This document shows, piece by piece, positions 8,313 to 16,685 of a stretch of 64,000 nucleotides of DNA (positions are counted from its first letter, which is position 1; each line of letters opens with the position of its first letter). The notes under the pieces are model-generated. The model worked only from the letters and a program-made list of their open reading frames with translations. It ran no database searches and was not told the origin of the DNA. Location: the NCBI RefSeq assembly GCF_003443895.1, contig NZ_QQOA01000010.1:1-64000 (forward strand), given 5' to 3'. Source of the stretch: Paraburkholderia phosphatilytica. GTDB lineage: Bacteria; Pseudomonadota; Gammaproteobacteria; Burkholderiales; Burkholderiaceae. Both the position numbers and the translations under genes were made by a program.

Positions 8313-9875
8313 TCAGTTCGCCGGAGCCGAAGCCGGAGCCGGCGCGCTCGCGCCCGGCGTGACCGGATTGGACGGCTTCACCGCGACCGGTGCCGAAGCC
8401 GACTGAGGTGGCTTGTTCTGCGCGAGACGGCGTTCGAGCATCGACTTCGACTCCTGCACCGGCTTGCCTTCGAGCTTGTTCAGCGCCTGGCTCAGCATGA
8501 AGTCGTCAGCCGAACCGAACTCGACCGGCTTGCGGTCGCGATCCTTCTGACGCTGTTCCGGCGTCTTCTTGTCGTTCTCTTCCTCGAGCTGGCGCAGCTG
8601 GTCGAGACGGTCCTGCTCGCGCTGTTCCAGTTCCTTCTTCTCATTCGGATCCTGCGTGTTCGCGAGGTGGTTCGAATAGTCGACTTCGCGCGTGACGAGC
8701 GCGTCGTCCGGATCGCCGTCGGCGAACTGGTCGACCGGAATGTCAGGACGGATGCCGATGTTCTGGATCGAGCGGCCGCTCGGCGTGTAGTAGTACGCCG
8801 TGGTCAGACGCAGCGCCGTGTCCGACGTCAGCGGACGCACCGTCTGCACCGAGCCCTTGCCGAACGTGGTCTTGCCGACGATCAGCGCGCGGTGCTGGTC
8901 CTGCAGCGCACCGGCCACGATTTCCGAAGCCGACGCGGAGTACGCGTTCGTCAGCACGATCATCGGCACGGTCTTGAAGATGGGCGCCTCGTTCTTCAGC
9001 GGATCGCCGTCGAACGAAGGCAGACGGTAGTTCTCGAAGGTGTCGCGATAGACCTGCTTCGAGTCCGGAATCTGGCCGTTGGTGGACACCACGACCGAAT
9101 CCGGCGGCAGGAACGCGCCCGCCACGCCGACCGCGCTCTGCAGCAGGCCGCCGCCGTTGTTGCGCAGGTCGAGGATGAAGCCCTTCAGGTTCGGCTGCTG
9201 GCGCGCGATGTCCTGCAGCTTGTCCGCGAGATCAGGCGTGGTGCGTTCCTGGAAGCTCGTAATGCGGATGTAGGCGTAGCCCGGCGCGAGGATCTTCATC
9301 TTCACGCTCTGGACCTTGATGATCGCGCGCGTGACGGTGAGCGGGAACGTGCGGTCGTCGGTCTTGCGGTAGATGGTGAGCGTGACCTTCGTGCCCGGGT
9401 CGCCGCGCATCTGCTTGACGGCTTGATCCAGCGTCATGCCGCGCACGGGCTTGTCGTTGATGCGCGTGATCAGGTCGCCCGGACGGATGCCGGCGCGGAA
9501 CGCGGGCGTGTCTTCGATCGGCGAGATGACCTTGATGAGACCGTCTTCCGACGAGATCTCGATACCGAGGCCCGCGAAGCGGCCCTTGGTCTGCTCCTGC
9601 AGTTCTTCGTAGTCCGTCTTGTCGAGATACGACGAGTGCGGATCGAGGCTCGACACCATGCCCTTGATCGCGGCCGTGAGCAGCTTCTTGTCGTCGACGG
9701 GTTCGACGTACTCGTGCTTGATCTGTCCGAACACTTCAGCGAAAAGCCGCAACTGGTCGAGCGGCAAAGGCGACGACGCCGCCTGCTGAGCAGACGCGGA
9801 CAACTGCAGGGTTGCAAATACGCCAGTGGCGAGGCCTGCGGCGATGAGGCCGATATTTTTCAGGTTCTTTCGCAT
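8313..9875 (-). CDS. ctpA: Carboxyl-terminal processing protease (S41 family)
   Basis: Periplasmic serine protease of 520 aa that trims or degrades exported proteins. It starts MRKNLKNIGLIAAGLATG, a signal peptide or N-terminal anchor. A PDZ domain follows (FAGLGIEISSEDGLIKVIS to PGTKVTLTIYR). The protease core has the conserved GFILDLRNNGGGLL and the catalytic Ser/Lys region SASASEIVAGAL with VGKTTFGKGSVQT. The C-terminus is a charged stretch rich in Glu, Gln and Arg and then a Pro/Ala/Ser tail. The open frame extends to 10034 without a family match. A TATACT on the minus strand at 9932-9937 could be its own -10 element. gpmA lies upstream and moeB downstream on the same strand. Confidence 0.96.
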   Translation of the reverse strand: MRKNLKNIGLIAAGLATGVFATLQLSASAQQAASSPLPLDQLRLFAEVFGQIKHEYVEPVDDKKLLTAAIKGMVSSLDPHSSYLDKTDYEELQEQTKGRFAGLGIEISSEDGLIKVISPIEDTPAFRAGIRPGDLITRINDKPVRGMTLDQAVKQMRGDPGTKVTLTIYRKTDDRTFPLTVTRAIIKVQSVKMKILAPGYAYIRITSFQERTTPDLADKLQDIARQQPNLKGFILDLRNNGGGLLQSAVGVAGAFLPPDSVVVSTNGQIPDSKQVYRDTFENYRLPSFDGDPLKNEAPIFKTVPMIVLTNAYSASASEIVAGALQDQHRALIVGKTTFGKGSVQTVRPLTSDTALRLTTAYYYTPSGRSIQNIGIRPDIPVDQFADGDPDDALVTREVDYSNHLANTQDPNEKKELEQREQDRLDQLRQLEEENDKKTPEQRQKDRDRKPVEFGSADDFMLSQALNKLEGKPVQESKSMLERRLAQNKPPQSASAPVAVKPSNPVTPGASAPAPASAPAN

Positions 9876-10160
9876 AGAGTTGGGGAGCGTTCGGTAGCGC
9901 GTGGGTGCGTCTGGGTGGAAAGCGACGGACAAGTATAACTGCACACCCGTACGCCCTGTGCGGAAGCACAGACAATCGCGTTTCGACAGCGCACATCGGA
10001 ACAGGTTCGTCGCTGGGCCGGTATCGACCAGCATGAGACGCGGGACCTGACGCGATCGTGACGTCAGGCTGGCCTGGAAGACAGTTTGAAACCAGGGCCT
10101 GCGGGCCGCGGCGTGGCCGCGTCCCGCATAGTGGGCAACTGCAGGCGCCGGGTGCCGGCG

Positions 10161-10907
10161 TCAGGCCTTCTTGCCCTGGTTCGCGACGGCGGCCTGCGCG
10201 GCGGCGATCGCTTCCGCGTCGCCCAGGTAGTAGTGCTGGATCGGCTTCAGGTTCTCGTCGAGCTCATAGACGAGCGGCACGCCGTTCGGGATGTTCAGCC
10301 CGACGATGTCCGCGTCCGAAATGCCGTCGAGGTACTTCACGAGCGCGCGGATCGAGTTGCCGTGCGCGGCGATCAGCACCTTCCTGCCGGACTTGATGGC
10401 GGGCGCGATCGATTCGTTCCAGATGGGCAGCACGCGCGCGACGGTGTCCTTCAGGCACTCGGTGAGCGGCAGCTGCTCGCGCGGCACCTTCGCGTAGCGC
10501 GGGTCGTTGTACGCGGTGCGCTCGTCCGACGGATCCAGCGCCGGCGGCGGCGTGTCGTAGCTGCGGCGCCAGACCAGCACCTGCTCGTCGCCGTACTTCG
10601 CGGCGGTTTCGGCCTTGTTGAGGCCCGACAGCGCGCCGTAATGACGCTCGTTCAGGCGCCACGAATGCACGACCGGCAGGTACATCAGGTCCATTTCGTC
10701 CTGCACGTGCCAGAGCGTGCGGACCGCGCGCTTCAGCACCGACGTGTACGCGATGTCGAACGTGTAGCCCGAATCCTTCAGGAGCACGCCGGCCTGGCGC
10801 GCTTCGCGGTTGCCCTGTTCGGTGAGGTCGACGTCGACCCAGCCGGTGAAGCGGTTTTCCTTGTTCCACGTCGATTCGCCGTGGCGGATGAGAACGAGTT
10901 TGTACAT
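10161..10907 (-). CDS. gpmA: 2,3-bisphosphoglycerate-dependent phosphoglycerate mutase
   Basis: Interconverts 3- and 2-phosphoglycerate in glycolysis. The 248-residue protein begins [20 protein letters not shown], carrying the phosphohistidine in RHGES; the second active-site histidine is in [15 protein letters not shown]. Length and the [14 protein letters not shown] motif fit the cofactor-dependent dimeric or tetrameric family. The longer open frame to 11066 adds 53 residues without similarity, so the start at 10907 is chosen. It is divergent from the rhodanese-grxC-secB-gpsA cluster. Confidence 0.97.
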   Translation of the reverse strand: MYKLVLIRHGESTWNKENRFTGWVDVDLTEQGNREARQAGVLLKDSGYTFDIAYTSVLKRAVRTLWHVQDEMDLMYLPVVHSWRLNERHYGALSGLNKAETAAKYGDEQVLVWRRSYDTPPPALDPSDERTAYNDPRYAKVPREQLPLTECLKDTVARVLPIWNESIAPAIKSGRKVLIAAHGNSIRALVKYLDGISDADIVGLNIPNGVPLVYELDENLKPIQHYYLGDAEAIAAAQAAVANQGKKA

Positions 10908-10990
10908 GGGAGTACCGGTCGGTAGTGAGGAAGCGGTGCGTGCGCAGGCTCGCCGCAATGGGGAGCCATACTCGCGTCGGACGGTTATTT

Positions 10991-10996
10991 TATAAT
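10991..10996 (+). promoter_or_regulatory. -10 element for the rhodanese-grxC-secB cluster
   Basis: A perfect TATAAT 57 bases ahead of the GTG start at 11053. No good -35 hexamer sits 16-18 bases upstream, so only the -10 is claimed. Confidence 0.5.
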
Positions 10997-11052
10997 GCCC
11001 GGATTGTGCGACCCGGTTTTCCTCTTCTTCTATCTCTTTCGACGGATCCTGC

Positions 11053-11478
11053 GTGAAGTTCTTCACCGATTACATCAACCTTGTACTCATTGCTGTCGTC
11101 CTCATCTCTGGGGGGATGCTGCTGTGGCCGACCATCCTGCGGCGCGGACGCAGCGGCATTTCCGCGGCGGAAGCCACGCAGCTGATCAACCGGCGCAACG
11201 CGGTCGTGATCGACCTGCGCTCGGCGGCGGAATTCGCGAACGGGCATCTCCCTTCGGCGCGGCAGGTCGAATTCGCCGAGCTGCAGGCGAAGGTCGGCTC
11301 GCTCGCGAAGAACAAGAGCAATCCGGTCGTGCTGGTCTGCCAGACCGGCCAGCAGTCGCATAAGGCAGTGCGCGTCGTGCAGGACGCGGGCTACGCGGAA
11401 GTCCATGTTCTCGACGGCGGCCTGAACGCCTGGGAGAAGGCCGGCATGCCGGTCGTCAAGCAAGGAGCGGCAAAGTGA
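11053..11478 (+). CDS. Membrane-anchored rhodanese-like protein (YibN-like)
   Basis: Single-domain rhodanese of 141 aa with an N-terminal membrane anchor ([16 protein letters not shown]) and the catalytic cysteine in [13 protein letters not shown]. It begins with GTG (MKFFTDYIN). Rhodanese-fold proteins move or bind reactive sulfur; the exact substrate is not known from the sequence. Its stop overlaps the GTG start of grxC by four bases, indicating translational coupling. Order and topology correspond to yibN-grxC-secB-gpsA in enteric bacteria. Confidence 0.93.
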   Translation: MKFFTDYINLVLIAVVLISGGMLLWPTILRRGRSGISAAEATQLINRRNAVVIDLRSAAEFANGHLPSARQVEFAELQAKVGSLAKNKSNPVVLVCQTGQQSHKAVRVVQDAGYAEVHVLDGGLNAWEKAGMPVVKQGAAK

Positions 11479-11738
11479 AGAAAGTCGTGATGTACAGCAC
11501 GCAGGTGTGCCCGTATTGCCAGATGGCCGAACGTCTTTTAAAGTCGCGCGGCGTCGATCAGATCGAGAAGATCCTGATCGACCGGGAACCGGCCCGGCGC
11601 GAGGAAATGATGTCCCGCACCGGCCGGCGTACCGTGCCGCAGGTGTACATCGGCGAGACGCACGTCGGTGGCTATGATGATCTGTCCGCGCTCGACCGCG
11701 CAGGCGGTCTGATGCCGCTGCTCGAAGCGGCCGCCTGA
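11475..11738 (+). CDS. grxC: Glutaredoxin 3
   Basis: Small thiol-disulfide oxidoreductase of 87 aa that uses glutathione, whose synthesis genes are at the left end of this window. The dithiol active site is CPYCQMAERLL near residue 12, with the glutathione-contact stretch TVPQVYIGETHVGGYDDL. It begins with a GTG that overlaps the stop codon of the rhodanese gene, and secB follows 135 bases downstream. Confidence 0.96.
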   Translation: MKKVVMYSTQVCPYCQMAERLLKSRGVDQIEKILIDREPARREEMMSRTGRRTVPQVYIGETHVGGYDDLSALDRAGGLMPLLEAAA

Positions 11739-11873
11739 TTTCGCCAGGTCGGCGCCTCGCGCGTTCACAGCCGCGGCCTGGTTCGCCGGCCGCGCTGCGA
11801 AAGCGCTCATCAAGAGGTGGTCTCGCGCGTTCGCGCCCGTTGCCACGCAATCCATTCAGGGAAGCAACAGATC

Positions 11874-12344
11874 ATGTCCGACGACAACAACCAGCCGTTT
11901 TTCAACATCCAGCGCATCTATCTGAAGGACATGTCGCTCGAGCAGCCGAATTCGCCGGCCATCTTCCTCGAGCAGGACATGCCGTCCGTCGAGGTGGAAG
12001 TCGACGTCAAGGCTGAGCGTCTCGCCGAAAGCGTGTTCGAAGTGCTCGTCACGGGCACGGTCACCGCCAAGGTGAAGGACAAGGTCGCGTTCCTGATCGA
12101 AGCCAAGCAGGCCGGCATCTTCGATATCCGCAACATCCCGGTCGAGCAGGTCGACCCGCTCGTCGGCATCGCGTGCCCGACGATCCTGTTCCCGTACCTG
12201 CGCTCGAACATCGCGGACGCGATCACCCGCGCCGGCTTCCCGCCGATCCACCTCGCGGAAATCAACTTCCAGGCGCTCTACGAGCAGCGCGTTGCGCAGC
12301 TGGCCGCCCAGGAAGGCCAGCCGCAAAGCAACGCGACGCATTAA
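11874..12344 (+). CDS. secB: Protein-export chaperone SecB
   Basis: Tetrameric cytoplasmic chaperone that keeps preproteins unfolded and hands them to SecA. The 156-residue protein begins [19 protein letters not shown]. Family features are [14 protein letters not shown], the acidic SecA-contact surface [11 protein letters not shown] and [24 protein letters not shown]. The longer frame from 11817 is ignored because ATG 11874 matches the family start. gpsA begins 22 bases after its stop codon. Confidence 0.98.
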   Translation: MSDDNNQPFFNIQRIYLKDMSLEQPNSPAIFLEQDMPSVEVEVDVKAERLAESVFEVLVTGTVTAKVKDKVAFLIEAKQAGIFDIRNIPVEQVDPLVGIACPTILFPYLRSNIADAITRAGFPPIHLAEINFQALYEQRVAQLAAQEGQPQSNATH

Positions 12345-12365
12345 GCGCTCGCCACGGTGCCGGCT

Positions 12366-13364
12366 ATGAAGGTTGCCGTTCTCGGCGCCGGTGCATGGGG
12401 CACCGCACTCGCGGGCCATCTGGCCGCGCGGCACGACACGGTCCTCTGGGCGCGCGACGGCGCGCTCGTTTCCACCCTTGCCACGTCCCGCGAGAACGCC
12501 CGCTATCTGGCGGGCGTCTCGCTGCCGTCCGCGCTTCGCTACGAGGCGCGGCTGGAGGCGGCGCTCGCCCATGCAAACACCGACGACGCGCTGTGCGTAG
12601 TCGCGGCGCCTGTTGCCGGGCTGCGCGACATGCTGCGCACGATGCGCGACATGCAGGCGGTGCCCGCGCATTTCGTGTGGCTGTGCAAAGGCTTCGAGGC
12701 GGAGTCGCAACTGCTGCCGCATCAGGTCGTCGCGGCTGAGTTGCCGGATCACGCGAGCAATGGCGTGCTGTCCGGCCCCAGTTTCGCGCGCGAAGTGGCG
12801 CAGGGGCTGCCGGTGGCGCTGACGGTCGCGAGTGCTTCGGTGGCGTGCCGCGATCGCACGCTCGCCGCGTTCCATCATGGTGCGATGCGGATCTACACGG
12901 GCGACGACGTGGTCGGCGTCGAGGTGGGCGGCGCGGTGAAGAACGTGCTGGCCATCGCGACGGGCATTGCCGATGGGCTCGGCCTCGGGCTCAACGCGCG
13001 CGCCGCGCTGATCACGCGCGGGCTCGCCGAGATGGCGCGGCTCGGCGTGACGCTCGGCGGCCGCACGGAGACGTTCACGGGGCTCACGGGCCTCGGCGAC
13101 CTGATCCTCACCGCAACCGGCGACCTGTCGCGCAACCGCACGGTTGGCGTGCAGCTCGCGTCGGGCCGTACGCTCGACGACATCCTCGGCGCACTGGGGC
13201 ATGTCGCGGAGGGCGTGCGTTGCGCGCAGTCCGTGCTGGCGCTGGCCCGCGCGCATTCGCTTGAGATGCCGATCACGCAGGCCGTCTGCGCGGTGCTGTT
13301 CGACGGCGTCGCGCCACGCGATGCGGTCAGCGCGTTGCTGCGCCGCGACGCGAAGGCGGAATAG
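12366..13364 (+). CDS. gpsA: NAD(P)-dependent glycerol-3-phosphate dehydrogenase
   Basis: Makes sn-glycerol 3-phosphate from dihydroxyacetone phosphate for phospholipid synthesis. ATG 12366 gives 332 aa starting [20 protein letters not shown], the dinucleotide-binding fold. The catalytic lysine is in [18 protein letters not shown], and [14 protein letters not shown] is a typical family stretch. It follows secB with a short gap, a widely conserved arrangement. Convergent trmL follows. Confidence 0.97.
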   Translation: MKVAVLGAGAWGTALAGHLAARHDTVLWARDGALVSTLATSRENARYLAGVSLPSALRYEARLEAALAHANTDDALCVVAAPVAGLRDMLRTMRDMQAVPAHFVWLCKGFEAESQLLPHQVVAAELPDHASNGVLSGPSFAREVAQGLPVALTVASASVACRDRTLAAFHHGAMRIYTGDDVVGVEVGGAVKNVLAIATGIADGLGLGLNARAALITRGLAEMARLGVTLGGRTETFTGLTGLGDLILTATGDLSRNRTVGVQLASGRTLDDILGALGHVAEGVRCAQSVLALARAHSLEMPITQAVCAVLFDGVAPRDAVSALLRRDAKAE

Positions 13365-13498
13365 CCCGACCTCCGACGGAGCGCTGGGTTTCCGTCGATC
13401 GGTTGCTGCGTCTACGGTTTTCCCTTTTTCGATAGATGAAGCGACGCCGTGCGGATCGCGCTGAGCGCGCCGCGCCGCGCGGCCGTTGCCGTTCGTCG

Positions 13499-13969
13499 CT
13501 ACGCTCCGCCTTCGAAGCCGGCTTGTCGCCATGCCTCGAACACCACCACCGCCACCGTGTTCGACAGGTTCAGGCTGCGGTTGCCGGGTCGCATCGGCAG
13601 GCGCACGCGCTGTTCCACCGCGAAACGCTCCAGCAGCGCGGCGGACAGGCCGCGTGTCTCGGCGCCGAACACGAACCAGTCGCCGGGCCGGAAGGACTTC
13701 GAATGGAACGGGCTCGAGCCGCGCGTGGTGAACGCGAACATACGCGCCGGGTCCGGGCGTTCGCTGTCGATCAGCGCGTCCCAGTCGCGATGCACGCGCA
13801 TTTCCGCGTACTCGTGATAGTCGAGGCCCGCGCGGCGCATTTTCGCGTCGTCGAGCGGAAAGCCGAGCGGCTCGATCAGATGCAGCCGTGCGCCGGTGTT
13901 CGCACACAGGCGGATGACGTTGCCGGTATTCGGCGGGATTTCCGGTTCGACCAGTACGACGTTGAACAT
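13499..13969 (-). CDS. trmL: tRNA (cytidine/uridine(34)-2'-O)-methyltransferase
   Basis: SPOUT-fold methyltransferase that modifies the wobble ribose of certain leucine tRNAs. It has 156 aa, starting MFNVVLVEPEIPPNTGN, with the knot motifs FVFGAETRGL and LPMRPGNRSLNLSNTVAVVVFE that bind S-adenosylmethionine. Size and motifs match the minimal one-domain TrmL (YibK). It is convergent to gpsA, close to where enteric genomes also place it. comF lies 33 bases upstream on the same strand. Confidence 0.94.
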   Translation of the reverse strand: MFNVVLVEPEIPPNTGNVIRLCANTGARLHLIEPLGFPLDDAKMRRAGLDYHEYAEMRVHRDWDALIDSERPDPARMFAFTTRGSSPFHSKSFRPGDWFVFGAETRGLSAALLERFAVEQRVRLPMRPGNRSLNLSNTVAVVVFEAWRQAGFEGGA

Positions 13970-14002
13970 GACTTCGATCGCTTGGGAAGCTCGTTTAGAC
14001 AG

Positions 14003-14818
14003 CTAGTTTTTCGGAGTACGCAGCGCGACGAAGTTCGTCACGCGCCGCGCGCCGGCGTGTTTAAGCGCGATGGCGACGGCTTCGAGCGTGGCGCCCGTCG
14101 TCATCACGTCGTCGACGATACCGACGTGCAGGTCTTGCACCGAAGCCGCCACCTGAAATGCGCTCGCAACGTTCTGACGCCGCGCGTCGAGATCGAGCCT
14201 CGACTGCGGCGCCGTATCGACCACGCGGCGCAACAGCGTCGCGCTGCCACGAACGCGCAGTGCGCTGGCGAGCGGCTTTGCGATCTGCCACGCCTGGTTG
14301 TGGCCGCGCTCGATCAACCGTTGCCACGCCAACGGCACGGGCGCGATCAGGTCCGGCAACGCGCTCGCGCCGGGTTCGTCGGCGGCTTCCCGTGCGCGGT
14401 GCGCGAGACATCGACCGAACCCGGTTGCCAGCATCAGGCGCGCGCGAAACTTCAGACCGAGCGCGAGGCGATCGAGCGGCGGACGATAGTCGGCGAGCGC
14501 GAACGTGGCGTCGAACGGCGGCGGTGCGGCAACGCAGTCGGCGCAACGACGTTCAGCATCGCGCATGCCGTGGCTCGCTCCCGCGTGTTGACGTCGATTT
14601 CGCGCGAGCGGCACGGCGCACACGTTGCAGCGCAAGCGAGGCTCGTTCCAGTACGCGTCGTCGCAACCGGCACACACCGGTTGCTGCGACATATTGCCGC
14701 ACAGCGCGCACACATTCGGCAGCACGACCTGCAGCGCGCGGTCGAGTGACGACGAAATGCGTTTCGCGAACCTCGCGATGCCCGCATCCTGTCGGAGTCG
14801 AAAATCGGCGTAGCGCAT
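14003..14818 (-). CDS. ComF-family phosphoribosyltransferase-like protein
   Basis: A 271-residue protein of the ComF/GntX family. The N-terminal part has CxxC zinc-finger-like pairs (CALCG, CAGC, CNVC, CADC) and the C-terminal half has the phosphoribosyltransferase PRPP loop VGIVDDVMTTGATLEAVA. ComF is required for DNA uptake in naturally competent bacteria and GntX has been linked to use of DNA as nutrient; the biochemical reaction is not established. It is divergent from the methyltransferase at 14900, and a palindromic AGTATACT lies between the two genes. Confidence 0.9.
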   Translation of the reverse strand: MRYADFRLRQDAGIARFAKRISSSLDRALQVVLPNVCALCGNMSQQPVCAGCDDAYWNEPRLRCNVCAVPLARNRRQHAGASHGMRDAERRCADCVAAPPPFDATFALADYRPPLDRLALGLKFRARLMLATGFGRCLAHRAREAADEPGASALPDLIAPVPLAWQRLIERGHNQAWQIAKPLASALRVRGSATLLRRVVDTAPQSRLDLDARRQNVASAFQVAASVQDLHVGIVDDVMTTGATLEAVAIALKHAGARRVTNFVALRTPKN

Positions 14819-14866
14819 GCGTCGCGACCCGCGAAGGCCCTCGCTCTGAATGCTTCGGAGCGAGCG

Positions 14867-14874
14867 AGTATACT
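14867..14874. promoter_or_regulatory. Shared palindromic -10 candidate between comF and the methyltransferase
   Basis: AGTATACT reads TATACT on both strands, so the divergent genes at 14818 and 14900 may use overlapping -10 elements. No strong -35 box is visible on either side. Confidence 0.4.
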
Positions 14875-14899
14875 TCGCACACTTCGCCCGTAGACCGCC

Positions 14900-15865
14900 A
14901 TGTCCCCTGTATCCGCCAAATCTGGCCGTCCGGCCTATGACGCCCGGCGCCTGCGGCGCATTTTCGACCGTCGCGCAGCGGCCTTCGAAGACGTCGCCTT
15001 CCTGCCGCGCGAAATCGCGCTTCGCATGAACGAGCGCCTCGACTACATCAAGATTTCACCGGCCAGCGTGCTGGATGCCGGCTGCGGCGCCGGCGACGAC
15101 ATCCCCGCGCTGCGCACCCGCTTTCCCGAAGCGCCCGTGTTCGGCGCGGATCTCTCGCATGCGATGCTGACGCGCGCGCTGCGCCACGACACGGACGACA
15201 CCGGCTGGCGCCGATTCCTGCCGGCGTCGATCGGCAAGGCGCTCGGCAACCGCGGTCCGCGTTTCGCGCAGGCCGACTTTTCCGCGCTGCCGTTCGCGCA
15301 TGGCGCGTTCGAACTCATCTGGTCCAATCTCGCGCTGCACTGGCATGCGCGCCCCGACCTCGTATTCCCGGAGTGGCAGCGCGTGCTGAAGGTGAACGGT
15401 CTGCTGATGTTCAGCACGCTCGGCCCCGATACGCTGAAGGAGTTGCGCGGCGCCTGGGCAGAGATCGACGCCGCGCATGGTCTCGGGTCGCGCGCACATG
15501 TGATCGACTTCGTCGACATGCACGATCTCGGCGACATGCTGGTCGAGAGCGGCTTCGAGATTCCCGTGATGGACCAGGAAGTGATCACGATCACCTACAA
15601 GTCGCCGGAATCGCTGCTGGCGGACGTGCGCCGCTGGGGCGCCTATCCGTTCGAGCGCGAAGCGGCTGCGGCGCGTGTGTCGCGCAGGCTGCACAAGGCC
15701 TTGCTGGCCGCGCTGGAAGCCCGCAGACGGCCGGACGGCACGCTCGCGCTGACCTTCGAGGTGATCTACGGACACGCGTGGAAGGCCGTGCCGCGCACCA
15801 CTGCCGAGGGGCACGGAATCGTGCGGATCGAGGACATCGGACGGGGTCGGGCAAGGAATCGGTAA
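14900..15865 (+). CDS. SAM-dependent methyltransferase, BioC-like
   Basis: Class I methyltransferase of 321 aa. The SAM-binding motif is VLDAGCGAGDDIPALR, followed by VFGADLSHAML and LIWSNLALHWHARPD. The overall pattern resembles BioC, which methylates malonyl-ACP at the start of biotin synthesis, including the N-terminal FDRRAAAFEDVAFLPREIA region. No biotin genes lie nearby, and the C-terminal third (TFEVIYGHAWKAVPR) also occurs in uncharacterised relatives, so the substrate is uncertain. Confidence 0.85.
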   Translation: MSPVSAKSGRPAYDARRLRRIFDRRAAAFEDVAFLPREIALRMNERLDYIKISPASVLDAGCGAGDDIPALRTRFPEAPVFGADLSHAMLTRALRHDTDDTGWRRFLPASIGKALGNRGPRFAQADFSALPFAHGAFELIWSNLALHWHARPDLVFPEWQRVLKVNGLLMFSTLGPDTLKELRGAWAEIDAAHGLGSRAHVIDFVDMHDLGDMLVESGFEIPVMDQEVITITYKSPESLLADVRRWGAYPFEREAAAARVSRRLHKALLAALEARRRPDGTLALTFEVIYGHAWKAVPRTTAEGHGIVRIEDIGRGRARNR

Positions 15866-15982
15866 GCGGGTAAAGGGGCCATCCGTTATGTCAGAAATTA
15901 CCGGTCCAGAAGGCGGGCAAAAGGTGCGTCAAAAGGGCGCAGAGGCTTGTCGCGCCTGGCTTTTCGGCCGATAGCCGTTTGC

Positions 15983-16011
15983 TTGTGGATGCCATTGAAC
16001 GCGCCTATAAT
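15983..16011 (+). promoter_or_regulatory. Probable sigma70 promoter of the cytochrome oxidase locus
   Basis: TTGTGG at 15983-15988 and a perfect TATAAT at 16006-16011 with a 17-base spacer, about 108 bases ahead of the first gene of the locus. Confidence 0.65.
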
Positions 16012-16118
16012 GCGTCAGTTTGTCGCCCGGGGTCCCCATATTTGGGGTGGCAGGCCCGAGTGTTGAACGACGAGCACGAGATGTGATTCCATCGGTCGTG
16101 TCGGCGGAGGAGGCAGCG

Positions 16119-16595
16119 ATGCATGCAACCGGTCTGCTGGCGGAGCAGGAGCCCGTCCTCAAGGACTGGCTCATGAAGCGCAACTGCTCCGTGTCGCCCC
16201 GACAGTTCGTCTACTTCTACATCTCGCTTGCGCTGTTCTCGCTGTTGATTGCATTCCTGCTGTTGCTGAACGGCGCCTGGCTTGTGCTGCCGTTCACCGG
16301 TATCGAGTTGCTGTCTGTCGGCGTCGCGTTCGTGCTGTACGCACGTCATGCGGTCGACTACGAACGTATCAGGCTGTTTCCAAACCGGCTCGTGATCGAG
16401 CAGGTGAGTGCCGAACAGTTGACGCAGTTCGAGTTCAACCCGCGCTGGGTGCGGGTCGAAGCGGGAGCCACGCCGCGTGACCGGATCACACTGGTTTCGC
16501 GCGGTCAGACGATCATGATCGGGCAACACCTCGCGCAGTACCGGCGCGCACAGTTCGCCGGCGAGTTGCGCGCATGGCTCACGCGTTGCGGTTAG
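16119..16595 (+). CDS. DUF2244 membrane protein
   Basis: A 158-residue protein with two adjacent transmembrane segments (YFYISLALFSLLIAFLLLL and LVLPFTGIELLSVGVAFVLYA), then a soluble domain of about 85 residues. The ATG at 16119 is chosen because GGAGGAGG ends five bases before it; the frame is open about 100 bases further up. I recognise the DUF2244 pattern; its function is unknown. The gene immediately precedes coxB in this locus, suggesting a link to the oxidase. Confidence 0.85.
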   Translation: MHATGLLAEQEPVLKDWLMKRNCSVSPRQFVYFYISLALFSLLIAFLLLLNGAWLVLPFTGIELLSVGVAFVLYARHAVDYERIRLFPNRLVIEQVSAEQLTQFEFNPRWVRVEAGATPRDRITLVSRGQTIMIGQHLAQYRRAQFAGELRAWLTRCG

Positions 16596-16685
16596 ACGCG
16601 CCAGGTCGCGGCCGGTTCAGGGACGGCGCGGCGAAGCCTTCCAGCGGGGTCGAGGGTTTGAATGGAAATTTTGGGTAAGGAAGCT

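Noticed and set aside
13374-13397. Inverted repeat CGACGGA/TCCGTCG between gpsA and trmL as terminator
   Set aside because: Weak seven-base stem with a ten-base loop and no adjacent T tract.
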